From NCBI GenBank assembly GCA_945874455.1, contig CAMCHO010000016.1, positions 1 to 44,409 of the forward strand: DNA of 44,409 nucleotides, read 5' to 3'. Both the position numbers and the translations under genes were made by a program. Origin of the DNA: Opitutus sp. GAS368 (GTDB lineage Bacteria > Verrucomicrobiota > Verrucomicrobiia > Opitutales > Opitutaceae). Under the pieces are notes generated by a model. That model had not been told where the DNA came from. It did not search any database and saw only the letters and a program-made list of their open reading frames with translations. Below are positions 28,515-37,045 of the stretch, one piece after another (position 1 is the first letter of the stretch; each line of letters starts with the position of its first letter).

Positions 28515-28754
28515 ATGAAACGACTCGTCGCCATCGAAGACCGCACCGCTCGTGGCGACATGTTGGTCGAGATTCTTCGTTGGGAGGCCACTTATCCGCT
28601 CGTGGCTGAGCGCCATCGCACCTGAAAATCCGCTGAAGCACTCCGCATCAGAGCCGAGATCGTTTACCGCCACCGCACGAATCCCATCAGAAAGCTCAAC
28701 CTTGACGCGGTTCGCGCTCTAAATTCGGCCATCTACCCGAAAAAGAACGTCTAA
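28515..28754 (+). pseudogene. Small unknown ORF interrupted by in-frame TGA
   Basis: From ATG 28515 a frame reads MKRLVAIEDRTARGDMLVEI up to TGA at 28623-28625, then stays open in the same frame (KSAEALRIRAEIVYRHR, ending YPKKNV) to TAA at 28752-28754. Both halves look like one Arg/Lys-rich protein of about 79 codons with a single internal stop. I do not recognise it. It may be a decayed gene, a TGA substitution within a real small gene, or chance; it begins 23 bp after tRNA-Lys. Its position next to a tRNA might suggest a remnant of an inserted element, but no integrase or direct repeat is seen. Confidence 0.35.
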
Positions 28755-28821
28755 AAACCTTGCGGCAACGGAGCCGATTGACCAATCGTTTTTTCAGTCC
28801 GCACCTACCTCTCTGCTTTTC

Positions 28822-29388
28822 ATGAAACTTGTCTCGAAAAAAATTTGCCTCGTCCTCGCTAGCGCCGCGCTCCTTGCTGCCGGCTGCAGCAAGAAACCTG
28901 AGCGTCCGAATCCGGGCGCCACGGTGCTTGGACCACTGGGTGGTGGCGAAAACGTCGCTCCTCCGAGCAATCTCTCAACGGTATCGGATCTCAACACCTC
29001 GTTGCAGTCGCGTCTGGCCGACGGCGTGATCGACGATGGGAGCACCATCCGCGGATTGCTCCAGCCCGTCTATTTTGAATTCGATCAGTCGGCCATCAAG
29101 CAAAGCGAACGCGAGAAGCTGAAGGCGGCCAAAGAGTATCTCGACAAGAACCCCGCCCAGCGCCTGCTCTTGGAAGGTCACGCGGACTGGCGGGGCACGG
29201 CGGAATACAATCTGGGGCTCGGTGATCGCCGCGCGAATGCGGCGAAAAAATACCTGCTTTCGCTCGGAGTTCTCGCCGACAAGCTCGAGGCTAACTCCAA
29301 GGGCAGCCTCGAGGCCAAAACCAATGCCGATGCCGCCACGATGGATAAAGACCGCCGCGTCGAACTGGTCATTATCAAGGCCAAATAA
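28822..29388 (+). CDS. pal: Peptidoglycan-associated lipoprotein (OmpA/Pal family)
   Basis: 188-aa outer-membrane lipoprotein. A Lys-rich N-terminus and hydrophobic stretch end in lipobox LAAGC with Cys22; Ser at +2 favours outer-membrane sorting. The OmpA-like domain (about 80-186) has VYFEFDQSAIKQSE, EGHADWRGTAEYN, LGDRRANAAKKYL and DRRVELVI, including peptidoglycan-binding Asp and Arg. It probably anchors the envelope as part of a Tol-Pal system, but no tol genes are adjacent. A strong terminator follows. The leader before ATG 28822 is pyrimidine-rich. Confidence 0.9.
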   Translation: MKLVSKKICLVLASAALLAAGCSKKPERPNPGATVLGPLGGGENVAPPSNLSTVSDLNTSLQSRLADGVIDDGSTIRGLLQPVYFEFDQSAIKQSEREKLKAAKEYLDKNPAQRLLLEGHADWRGTAEYNLGLGDRRANAAKKYLLSLGVLADKLEANSKGSLEAKTNADAATMDKDRRVELVIIKAK

Positions 29389-29420
29389 GTTTCCCGATCA
29401 CGGACGTTTTCCCTAAGACG

Positions 29421-29450
29421 AAAAAGCCCCGGGTTTTTCCGGGGCTTTTT
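29421..29450. terminator. Bidirectional intrinsic terminator (pal / M20 peptidase)
   Basis: A perfect 12-bp stem AAAAAGCCCCGG / CCGGGGCTTTTT with a 6-base loop lies between convergent pal (plus) and the peptidase gene (minus). Because of the A and T ends it works as a stem plus T-tract in both directions. Confidence 0.92.
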
Positions 29451-29469
29451 CATGAGCAAAATCGCGAAT

Positions 29470-30840
29470 CTACTCAGCCAGCGCCGCGAGGACACGCCGC
29501 GATGTTTCAATCCCCTTCCGCATGACATCGAGGTTAAAGCTCTCGTTCGGCGCATGCAGATTATCCTCCGGCAGGAAGAGCCCGAACATGACCGAATCCA
29601 ATCCGGTGACCTGCTTAATCTGGGCGATGATCGGCACGCTGCCGCCTTCGCGCAGATAGAGCGGGGCCCGTCCCCAAACTTCCGTGACCGCTTGATCCGC
29701 CGCGCGAAATGCCCGCGCGAGCACCGGCGACTGGTCCGGCGGGGTATTCGCACGGTCCGGCGGCACCACCACGTACGGATCGCCTTTGTGCTGATCCACG
29801 AACTCGATTTTCACCCCGGAAGGAGTGCGCGCCCGGATCGCGGCCATCACCAGCTGCTTGATTTTTTCGGGCTGCTGGTTCGGCACGAGCCGGCAGCTGA
29901 TTTTAGCGAACGCCTTGCTCGGAATGACCGTCTTGGTTCCCTCCCCTTGGTAGCCTCCGCCAATCCCGTTGAACTCGAGCGTCGGCTGAAAGCGTAGCGC
30001 TTCGAACGGCGAGAATCCCGGCAAGGTATAGAAAGCGTCGATACCGAGAAAATCTTTGTAGCTCTGTTCGTCGGCACCCAATTTTTTCAATTCGGCGCGT
30101 TCCCACGGATGCACATCGAGCACCTCTTCATAGAATCCCGGCACGTTCACGAGACCTTCCGGCGTATGCAGCGAGGAAATGATTTCCGCGAGCGCTTGAA
30201 TCGGATTGCGCAATACGCCTCCGTGGAGCCCTGAGTGCAAGTCCCCCTTCGCCCCAGTTACGTGCAGATCGAACAGCGCCAAACCCCGCAGACCACACGT
30301 GAGCACGACTTGGTCCGCCGAAGGCAGTGCGGTATCGGAAAGGTAAACGAAATCCGCCGCTTGTAGCCGGTCTTTGTAGCTCTCCAGAAATTTCGGGAAA
30401 CTGGGGCTCCCCATCTCTTCTTCGCCTTCGATGAGAAACGTGATCCGCAGCGGAATTTTGGGATTGGCCTCCAATAATTGCGCGACCGCGGCAATGTTCG
30501 TCATCAACGGCCCCTTGTTGTCGGCCGCGCCACGTCCATAGATCCGATTGCCGATGATGGTCGGATCGAAGGGCGGCGTATTCCACAAATTCAGCGGATC
30601 GGCGGGCTGCACGTCGTAGTGTCCGTAAATCACCACGTGCGGCCAGCTCGCGTCCCCGCCGTGCTGAGCAAAAATGATGGGGTGCAGATCGGTCTTCACC
30701 ACCTCGACGATAAAACCGAGCGAGCCCAAAAGATTCGCAACGAATACTTGGGCCCCCTGCATTCCATCCCGATACGTGGAGTCGGCGGAGACGCTGGGAT
30801 GGCGGATAAATTCTTTTAGTTTCTCAACGGGATCGAACAT
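29470..30840 (-). CDS. M20 family dipeptidase / metallopeptidase
   Basis: 456-aa zinc-dependent peptidase of the M20 (PepV/CNDP-like) family. Metal-ligand segments are YGHYDVQPADP, GRGAADNKGP, the Glu pair in IEGEEEMGS and HAPNESF near the C-terminus; DLHSGLHGG marks the dimerisation-domain His. The start at ATG 30840 (MFDPVEKLKEF) is preferred; the upstream open extension to 30984 is Arg-rich and not family-like. No signal peptide is seen, so it is probably cytoplasmic. Specificity (dipeptide or N-acyl amino acid) is not evident. Confidence 0.9.
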   Translation of the reverse strand: MFDPVEKLKEFIRHPSVSADSTYRDGMQGAQVFVANLLGSLGFIVEVVKTDLHPIIFAQHGGDASWPHVVIYGHYDVQPADPLNLWNTPPFDPTIIGNRIYGRGAADNKGPLMTNIAAVAQLLEANPKIPLRITFLIEGEEEMGSPSFPKFLESYKDRLQAADFVYLSDTALPSADQVVLTCGLRGLALFDLHVTGAKGDLHSGLHGGVLRNPIQALAEIISSLHTPEGLVNVPGFYEEVLDVHPWERAELKKLGADEQSYKDFLGIDAFYTLPGFSPFEALRFQPTLEFNGIGGGYQGEGTKTVIPSKAFAKISCRLVPNQQPEKIKQLVMAAIRARTPSGVKIEFVDQHKGDPYVVVPPDRANTPPDQSPVLARAFRAADQAVTEVWGRAPLYLREGGSVPIIAQIKQVTGLDSVMFGLFLPEDNLHAPNESFNLDVMRKGIETSRRVLAALAE

Positions 30841-31035
30841 ATCCCGAACGTGAACCAATTCGTTGCCACGCCAATCGGAAAACACGACTACGGAAACTTT
30901 GCTCGGTTCACTGCTCGGTTCGCAGCGCAGCGCGCGCCACCTCCAGCCTGAACGCCGGCCAATCCGCGATCGGTTTCCCCGCAAGAGGGTCGTTCCCCGC
31001 GAGCCACCACCGCCCGGTACACTGCGCCCGGTGCG

Positions 31036-31662
31036 TCAGGGATTCTTCTTCTTCCCTCGCCGAGACCAAAGCCATAGGCCGATGCAGCCGAGTGCGGCCG
31101 CGACGACGATCCAACGAGAGTAGGAGTGCGTCACGGCCAGACTCCGATTGAGCTGCTCAATGTCGTCTTGAAACCTCACCCAGAGCCAATGACCGAGCCA
31201 CACGAAGACCGGCACGCTGATCAGCGCGGCAAACCCGTCGAAGCAGAAAAACTTCCAAAACGACACCCGCATGGACCCCGCCGTAAAAAAAATCGGCGCG
31301 CGCAGTCCCGGCAAGAAACGTCCGAGGAACAATCCCTTCGAACCATGACGTTCGAACAGGACCTCGACCTTCGCCTGTTTGTCGGCGGGAAACAACCGCT
31401 GGAACCACGCTGCGGTCCGCAAACGCGTGCCGAAATATCGGCCCGCAAAGAAGATAATCGAATCGCCGCCCATCACCCCCGCATACATAATGGCACTCAC
31501 GTGGATCCAAGCCCGTCCATCCAACACGCCCAAGGCCCCAGCCGCAATGAGGACGATATCTTCGGGGATCGGCAGGCCTAACCCGCAGAGCAACAGCACA
31601 GCAAATGGGCCCCAGAGCGATAGCGGGGTCCCTTGGAATTGATCCAGAATAGCCTCAAGCAT
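31036..31662 (-). CDS. DedA family membrane protein
   Basis: 208-aa integral membrane protein of the DedA/SNARE-associated (VTT) superfamily. The signature GLGLPIPEDIVLIAAGALG and the F/Y-xGR-x-x-G stretch FFAGRYFGTRL are present, then GSKGLFLGRFLPGLRAPIFFTAG, where the conserved Arg residues lie. At least four hydrophobic segments are seen, ending in a C-terminal TM and a Lys-rich tail. DedA proteins are implicated in lipid flipping and envelope homeostasis. Confidence 0.9.
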   Translation of the reverse strand: MLEAILDQFQGTPLSLWGPFAVLLLCGLGLPIPEDIVLIAAGALGVLDGRAWIHVSAIMYAGVMGGDSIIFFAGRYFGTRLRTAAWFQRLFPADKQAKVEVLFERHGSKGLFLGRFLPGLRAPIFFTAGSMRVSFWKFFCFDGFAALISVPVFVWLGHWLWVRFQDDIEQLNRSLAVTHSYSRWIVVAAALGCIGLWLWSRRGKKKNP

Positions 31663-31810
31663 AGGTAGTCAGGGTATGGACGTCAGTCCTCTTACAGGAC
31701 GAGTGATTCGGGAGGCAGCACGAAAGAGAAGCGCATGGTAAAATAAAGTTTAAGTAGGGAGCCGAGACCGGCAGTTTTGGCAATGTCCAAGAGCACGGTG
31801 CACACGCGTA

Positions 31811-33367
31811 TCAGTGCTTAAAATGCCGCGACCCCGTGAACACCATGGCCATTCCGCGTTCATCGGCCGCGGCGATGACTTCCGCGTCACGTACCGAACC
31901 ACCGGGCTGAATCGCTGCCGTGGCCCCGGCCGCAGCTGCGGCGACCAGGCCGTCCGCAAACGGAAACATTGCCTCGCTCGCCACGATCGATCCGCGCAGA
32001 TCGAGCCCCGCTTCGCCGGCTTTCCACACCGCAATGCGCGAACTGTCCACCCGCGCCATCTGTCCGGCACCGACCCCGAGGGTCTGTTCGCCGCGGCAGT
32101 AGACGATCGAGTTGGACTTCACGTGCTTGCCGACTTTCCAGCCAAAGAGCATCGCGGCCCATTCGTCGGCAGTCGGCTCGCGTTTCGTCACGACCTTGAA
32201 TTCCTTTACGTTGCCGAGCGTGCGGTCTCGATCCTGCACGAGCACACCGCCGACTACCGACCTCATTTCCTGCAACGCGTCGGCTCCAATGCCACCCTTG
32301 GCAATCATCAGCCTCAGGTTTTTTTTCTTCGAGAAAATTGCCATGGCCTCGTCGCTGAAGCGCGGCGCGATGATCACCTCCGTGAAGATCTCGGCAATGG
32401 CCTTCGCCAAATCTCCGTCGAGCGTTTGATTGACGATGATGATCCCACCAAACGGTGCCTGCCGATCAGTGGCGTAGGCCTGCTCCCACGCCGACATGAG
32501 CGTGTCTGCGCTCGCGACGCCGCACGGGTTCGTATGCTTCAAGATGGCCACCGTCGGTCGCTCAAACTCACCGATCAGGTAAGTGGCTGAGGTGATGTCC
32601 AAAATATTATTGAAAGACAGTTCCTTGCCTTGAAGCTGCGCAAAATGGTCGTGAAACGTGCCGTAGAGCGCCGCCTTTTGATGGGGATTCTCCCCGTAGC
32701 GAAGGGACTGCGCTTTTTTCCACGACAGCGTGAGCGCCGGGGGAAATCCGCTCATGGCCTCGAGGTCGGGCTCGACCGCCTGCGACTCCAGATAGCGCGC
32801 GATCGCCGCATCGTAACTCGCGGTGCGCTGAAACACCTTGAGCGCGAGCTTGCGGCGGAGTTCGAGCAAACGCGCCGAATTCCCGTCCCCCGCCATCGCC
32901 GCGAGCACCGCGTCGTAGTCAGCCGGGTCGCACACGACGCTCACGCTCTCGTGATTCTTGGCCGCGCTGCGCAGCATCGAGGGACCGCCGATGTCGATAT
33001 TTTCGATCGCCTCTTCGAAATGCACGTTCGGCTTCGCCACGGTTTCCTCGAAGGGATAGAGGTTCACGACCACGAGATCGATCAGCTCGATGGCGTTGGC
33101 CTTCGCCTGCGCGAGGTGGTCGGCCTTGTCGCGCCGGCAGAGCAATCCGCCGTGAATCTTCGGGTGCAGTGTCTTGACCCGACCTTCCATGATTTCAGGA
33201 AACCCGGTGTGCTGACTGACCTCCGTCACCGGCAAACCGCGCTCCGCCAGCAGTTTCGCTGTGCCGCCGGTCGAGAGCAAGGTGTAGCCGTGCGTGCGCA
33301 CGAGTACCGTCGCGAACTCCACCAGACCACGTTTGTCGCTGACAGAGAGCAGGGCAAGTTTCACCAT
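31811..33367 (-). CDS. purH: Bifunctional AICAR formyltransferase / IMP cyclohydrolase
   Basis: 518-aa enzyme for the last two steps of IMP synthesis. The N-terminal MGS-like cyclohydrolase domain has [21 protein letters not shown] and HPKIHGGLL. The transformylase domain has [23 protein letters not shown] and FPFADGL, ending [10 protein letters not shown]. The start ATG at 33367 ([12 protein letters not shown]) is preferred; the longer frame to 33607 runs into the divergent apaG gene and is rejected. Divergent from apaG with 99 bp between. Confidence 0.96.
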   Translation of the reverse strand: MVKLALLSVSDKRGLVEFATVLVRTHGYTLLSTGGTAKLLAERGLPVTEVSQHTGFPEIMEGRVKTLHPKIHGGLLCRRDKADHLAQAKANAIELIDLVVVNLYPFEETVAKPNVHFEEAIENIDIGGPSMLRSAAKNHESVSVVCDPADYDAVLAAMAGDGNSARLLELRRKLALKVFQRTASYDAAIARYLESQAVEPDLEAMSGFPPALTLSWKKAQSLRYGENPHQKAALYGTFHDHFAQLQGKELSFNNILDITSATYLIGEFERPTVAILKHTNPCGVASADTLMSAWEQAYATDRQAPFGGIIIVNQTLDGDLAKAIAEIFTEVIIAPRFSDEAMAIFSKKKNLRLMIAKGGIGADALQEMRSVVGGVLVQDRDRTLGNVKEFKVVTKREPTADEWAAMLFGWKVGKHVKSNSIVYCRGEQTLGVGAGQMARVDSSRIAVWKAGEAGLDLRGSIVASEAMFPFADGLVAAAAAGATAAIQPGGSVRDAEVIAAADERGMAMVFTGSRHFKH

Positions 33368-33466
33368 AGTGGCGTTTCTGCGCGGCGCCGCGACGTGCGG
33401 CAAGGCCGAAAAAGAACCCCTGCACGACGCGCTTGCCCACACGGCGTTTCCGAGTCTTTTGAGTGC

Positions 33467-33853
33467 GTGTCTAGCTCCTCCTGCGAACTCCCCGGTCTGA
33501 CCGCCCGTCTCGACAAACTCCACTATCACCGTGGAGGCGCGAGCCTGCCGACCGACAAACCCCATGCGTTCATCTACTTTATCACGATTCAGAACCGGTC
33601 CGAACACACGGTCACCCTGCTAGGTCGAAAATGGGTCGTCGCTCACGCCGACGGCACCCGGCTCGTGACCGAGGGAGACAAGATCATCGGTGAAACGCCC
33701 CGCCTTACCCCGGGCGAAGAGTTTTCCTACAACAGCTATCATGTCATCGGCGCCGATGCCCAGGCCCACGGGAGTTTTCACGGTGTGAATGAACTCGGCG
33801 CGAAGATTCACGTCATCTTGCCCCCGTTCGACATGAACCCGCCACGGAGCTGA
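33467..33853 (+). CDS. apaG: ApaG domain protein
   Basis: 128-aa fibronectin-III-like fold of the ApaG family, close to the E. coli length of 125 aa. Family segments are YFITIQNRSEHTVTLLGRKW, TRLVTEGDKIIGETPRLTPG and EEFSYNSYHVIG. Only the C-terminal part of the longer frame from 32630 is coding, since the rest lies antisense to purH. A GTG at 33467 is the best start (VSSSSCELPG); no ATG is available at the right place. The role is linked to cobalt/magnesium resistance in enterics; the biochemical function is unclear. Confidence 0.85.
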   Translation: MSSSSCELPGLTARLDKLHYHRGGASLPTDKPHAFIYFITIQNRSEHTVTLLGRKWVVAHADGTRLVTEGDKIIGETPRLTPGEEFSYNSYHVIGADAQAHGSFHGVNELGAKIHVILPPFDMNPPRS

Positions 33854-33922
33854 GCCCCAAAAAAACTTTCGCGCAAATTCGTCCTCGTTCTCCGCCAGGT
33901 TATCGTTTTGCCTGTTCGGTTC

Positions 33923-35281
33923 ATGAAACTCACAGACCTGAACCGCGACGGCGGCATTGGTGCCAATTCGCTGTTCGTCCAAATCGGCGACCTCAATATT
34001 TTGGTCGATTGCGGCCTAAATCCTAAGAGCGTCGGCCGCGCGGCGACCCCTGATCTTTCCAAAATTCGTGGCATCACGCTCGACCTGATCATCATAACGC
34101 ACTGCCATCTCGATCACATCGGTAGTCTGCCCGTCGTGATGCGCGAGCACCCCAACACGCCCGTCGTCATGACGACGTCCAGCCGCATGCTCATCGAGCG
34201 CATGTTGCATAATTCGGCCAATGTCATGATGCGCCAGAAGGACGAGGCCAACATCCCCGACTATCCGCTCTTCACCCACGACGAGATTGATCTTATTGGC
34301 AAACGCCTCAACGGCCTCCCTTACGGCCATGCCAAACATTTTCGCGGCGCGAAGGACGAAATCGAAATCATTTTTCACCCCGCCGGTCACGTGGCGGGCG
34401 CAGCCGCCGTCGAGCTCCACTACAAGCACCGCCAGATTTTCTTCACCGGCGACGTTCTTTTCGAGAACCAGCGCACCCTCCTCGGTGCCAAGTTTCCTTC
34501 CGGCCACTTCGACACGCTCATCACCGAGACGACGCGCGGCACCACCGAGCGCCCGATCGGCAAGGAACGCGTCAACGAAGTCGCCCGCCTCGTCTCAACC
34601 ATCAACGACACCATCCAACGCGGCGGCTCCTTTCTCCTCCCCGTCTTCGCGCTCGGCCGCATGCAGGAGGTGCTCGCGATCATCCACGACGCCCGCAAAT
34701 TCGGCCGCCTCGTCGATTGTCAAATTTTCGCTTCCGGTCTCGGGATGGATCTCGCCGATTATTTCGATGAAATCAGCCGCAAGACCAAGCACGTGAATTT
34801 CAATCGCAGCATCATCAAGGACCTGAAAATCAAGCCCACCCCGCGCAAACTCGTGGCCGGCGAAGACCCCAAGCAAAACGCCCTTTACATCATCAGCTCC
34901 GGCATGCTCGTCGAGCGCACCCCGAGCTACACGCTCGCCTCAGGCTTGCTCGGCAACGCGCACAACACAATCGGCTTTGTCGGCTACTGCGATCCAGATA
35001 CTCCCGGCGGCAAACTGCTCGCCTCCAAGATCGGCGACACGTTCGTTTTCGAAACCGCGCACGTGAAGGTGAAAATCAAAGCCCGCGTCGAACGCTTCGA
35101 ATTAAGCGGTCATGCCGACCGTGAAGAACTCCTTGAGTTCGCCATCCAGACCGGCGCGCGCAGCATCGTGCTGACCCACGGCGACCAAGCCGCCCGCGAC
35201 TGGTTTGCGGCCCAACTCGCCGAAAAAGCGCCCAACTCCAAGGTGCTCGATCCAGTGCCCCTGCAGACCTATCTGGTGTGA
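33923..35281 (+). CDS. MBL-fold beta-CASP family RNA-processing exonuclease
   Basis: 452-aa metallo-beta-lactamase/beta-CASP protein of the CPSF-73/Ysh1-like branch. The zinc motif HxHxDH is THCHLDHIG (His60, His62, Asp64, His65). Further motifs are HPAGHVAGAAAVEL, FFTGDVLF, the beta-CASP region (GGSFLLPVFALGRMQEVL, ISSGMLVERTP) and the C-terminal ELSGHADREEL and VLTHGDQAA. It is expected to cleave or trim RNA. The start ATG at 33923 (MKLTDLNRDGG) is used; a TTG 15 bp upstream is less likely. It is convergent with the IMPase-like gene. Confidence 0.9.
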   Translation: MKLTDLNRDGGIGANSLFVQIGDLNILVDCGLNPKSVGRAATPDLSKIRGITLDLIIITHCHLDHIGSLPVVMREHPNTPVVMTTSSRMLIERMLHNSANVMMRQKDEANIPDYPLFTHDEIDLIGKRLNGLPYGHAKHFRGAKDEIEIIFHPAGHVAGAAAVELHYKHRQIFFTGDVLFENQRTLLGAKFPSGHFDTLITETTRGTTERPIGKERVNEVARLVSTINDTIQRGGSFLLPVFALGRMQEVLAIIHDARKFGRLVDCQIFASGLGMDLADYFDEISRKTKHVNFNRSIIKDLKIKPTPRKLVAGEDPKQNALYIISSGMLVERTPSYTLASGLLGNAHNTIGFVGYCDPDTPGGKLLASKIGDTFVFETAHVKVKIKARVERFELSGHADREELLEFAIQTGARSIVLTHGDQAARDWFAAQLAEKAPNSKVLDPVPLQTYLV

Positions 35282-35363
35282 GCAGTGGCGGTTGCACGTT
35301 GGGGCCGCTACCAAGCTGCGCCGCAACCCGGCTGGCCATGCTCGCTGGCCTCGCGCGCTGCCG

Positions 35364-35412
35364 GTAGGCGTATCCGCAGCGGTGCGGTCAGGCTGGCCTG
35401 GATACAGCCTAC
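35364..35412. repeat. Palindromic element between convergent genes
   Basis: GTAGGCGTATCC (35364-35375) pairs with GGATACAGCCTAC (35400-35412) as an imperfect inverted repeat with a one-base bulge, around a 24-base GC-rich centre. Its right end covers the stop codon of the IMPase-like gene (35409). It could serve as a shared 3' structure for the convergent genes or be a REP-like sequence. Confidence 0.45.
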
Positions 35413-36206
35413 CCGCTCATCAGCTCGCGCAACCGCGCGCACATCGCGGGACCGCCCGCCACGTAGATAATTGGCTTCATCTGCAAATCAAAGAACCGCA
35501 TTGGCAGTTGCTCGCCGTTGAGAAAATGCACTTCGCCGCCCGTCGCCCGCACCAGCGGGATCGCCGCCGCGAGGTCCCAGATCTTCACGTTGTAATCGAC
35601 GCAGCCGTCGAGGATGCCTGCCGCCACATAGGCGAGGTGCAACGTCGCACTGCCCAAACCGCGAATCTTGAAGTGCGAGAGCACGCCGCTGGCCATGGGT
35701 ATCAGTTGTTTGTCACTGGGACTGTGAAAACCAATCAGCGTTTCCCGCGAGAAGGCTGCGCGCTTCACGCCGGCCACGCGTGCTCCGTCCTGGAGTCCGA
35801 ATCCCGGACCACCGTGAATGAGCACCCGGCGACTCAAATCGTAGACGACCCCATAAATGGGCTCCCCGTGTTCGCAGAGGGCCAGCGAAATCGCGCAGTG
35901 CGGAAATCCCAACGCGAAATTGTTTGTGCCGTCGATCGGGTCGAGCACCCATGAAAAACGCGCCGTCACCGGGATCGGGGCCTCCGTCGCCGCCAGTTCT
36001 TCGCTGAAGAACTGGTCAGCCGGAAACTGCGTGGCGAGCTCGCGGAAAATATTTTCTGAAATGGCCACGTCCGTCGCCGTCACCCGCGTGCCATCGCTCT
36101 TCCATTTACTTTCAGCTCGACCGAATTCGCGATGCAGCAGTGCAGTTTGCGCGAGGACCGCGACCTTGGCGGCGGCGATGCGCGCGAGTAATTCCGATGA
36201 CGACAT
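35409..36206 (-). CDS. Inositol monophosphatase / histidinol-phosphatase-like phosphatase
   Basis: 265-aa Mg-dependent, Li-sensitive-type phosphatase. FFSEEL carries a metal-binding Glu, WVLDPIDGTNNFALG is the IMPase signature with metal-binding Asp residues, and KIWDLAAAIPLVRATGG is the second signature. The family includes inositol-1-phosphatase and HisN-type histidinol-phosphatase; the sequence alone does not separate them. The start is ATG 36206 (MSSSELLARI). No his genes are nearby. Confidence 0.88.
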   Translation of the reverse strand: MSSSELLARIAAAKVAVLAQTALLHREFGRAESKWKSDGTRVTATDVAISENIFRELATQFPADQFFSEELAATEAPIPVTARFSWVLDPIDGTNNFALGFPHCAISLALCEHGEPIYGVVYDLSRRVLIHGGPGFGLQDGARVAGVKRAAFSRETLIGFHSPSDKQLIPMASGVLSHFKIRGLGSATLHLAYVAAGILDGCVDYNVKIWDLAAAIPLVRATGGEVHFLNGEQLPMRFFDLQMKPIIYVAGGPAMCARLRELMSG

Positions 36207-36280
36207 AGCCGTCCAATCCGTGCTATTTTGCGCGCCGGCTCAAACAGAATTGCCACTCCCGGCCAAAATCGGCCGCGGAC

Positions 36281-36862
36281 TCAGTCGTAGTCGTAAAGCA
36301 CCGGATCACGGCGGAGCGGGGGGCGTGGTTTGAACCGATGCTTCGCCTCCTTTGGATTTTTCGGCGGGGAACCGTCGCTGCCCATGCCACCCATCCCGCC
36401 CATGCCCATGTCGTCGCCATAGGGATCGCCACCTTCCGGCTTCTCACCGCCACCCAACTGCTCTTCCAGCGAATCCGGATCCGCTCCCTCTTCCAATTTC
36501 CGTACGACTTCCTCCATCTCACCGTCAATTTTTTCGCCGGTCATTGCCGACATCTTACGCATCATCCGCGCCATTGCCTTCGGGTCATTTTCATCCACGC
36601 CGGAAAACTCCTTTTCCATCGCACCCATCGCCGCTTCCATGCGAGCCTCCTCAGCGGAATCACCCCCCGCCGCCGCCGACTGGGGCGGGGCGGGTTCGTC
36701 GCTTTTCCCTCCCGTCGTCACCGCAAAGGCCGAGACGAGCTTGCGCAGCTTGAATTTCGGATTGTCCGGGCACTTCGGCACTCCCTTCCCCTGAGCCAGA
36801 GTCTTGGCGTAGAATTGGTAGATCGTGTGGTTATCCTGACAATAGTACTCGTAGATCGGCAT
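36281..36862 (-). CDS. FmdB-like protein with degenerate zinc ribbon and Gly/Met-rich tail
   Basis: 193-aa protein beginning MPIYEYYCQDNHTIYQFYAK, the FmdB/YfhD-type putative regulator start. The normal four-Cys zinc ribbon (CxxC ... CxxC) is reduced: each knuckle retains only its first Cys (YCQDN and KCPDN), so zinc binding as in FmdB is doubtful. An acidic helical region (about 75-140, Met/Glu-rich) follows, then a low-complexity tail with repeated GMGGMGG and a basic Pro/Arg end. The start ATG 36862 is fixed by the family; the upstream extension is rejected. The function is unknown. Confidence 0.75.
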   Translation of the reverse strand: MPIYEYYCQDNHTIYQFYAKTLAQGKGVPKCPDNPKFKLRKLVSAFAVTTGGKSDEPAPPQSAAAGGDSAEEARMEAAMGAMEKEFSGVDENDPKAMARMMRKMSAMTGEKIDGEMEEVVRKLEEGADPDSLEEQLGGGEKPEGGDPYGDDMGMGGMGGMGSDGSPPKNPKEAKHRFKPRPPLRRDPVLYDYD

Positions 36863-36893
36863 ACGTGATCGGTTGTAGTAAAGTCCTCGCGAT

Positions 36894-36923
36894 GCGCAAG
36901 GGGCCGCACGACCGGCCCTGCGC
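36894..36923. repeat. Hairpin in the leader of the FmdB-like gene
   Basis: GCGCA-AG-GGGCCG pairs with CGGCCC-TGCGC, an 11-bp stem with a two-base bulge and loop CACGAC. It lies 32-61 bases upstream of the FmdB-like start. A smaller stem GCACC/GGTGC (36927-36941) adjoins it. The 183-bp gap to the next gene (36863-37045) otherwise shows nothing recognisable. Confidence 0.4.
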
Positions 36924-37045
36924 CAGCACCCGCAAGGTGCGGGGATCCTCACGGACGCTTCGGGGGCCATGCGACGCTGGTTTAGCCGGCGACGAGCCCC
37001 GGCCCTGCAGTCCAAATCGAATTCACGCCGGGAGTGAAGAGCGCA

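Noticed and set aside
28417-28754. tRNA-Lys as an attachment site of an integrated element
   Set aside because: No integrase, no duplicated tRNA 3' end found in the window; flanking genes are ordinary.
31692-31736. 14-codon minus-strand ORF between purH and the DedA gene, possible leader peptide
   Set aside because: Short, no ribosome site, no attenuator structure next to it; chance ORF.
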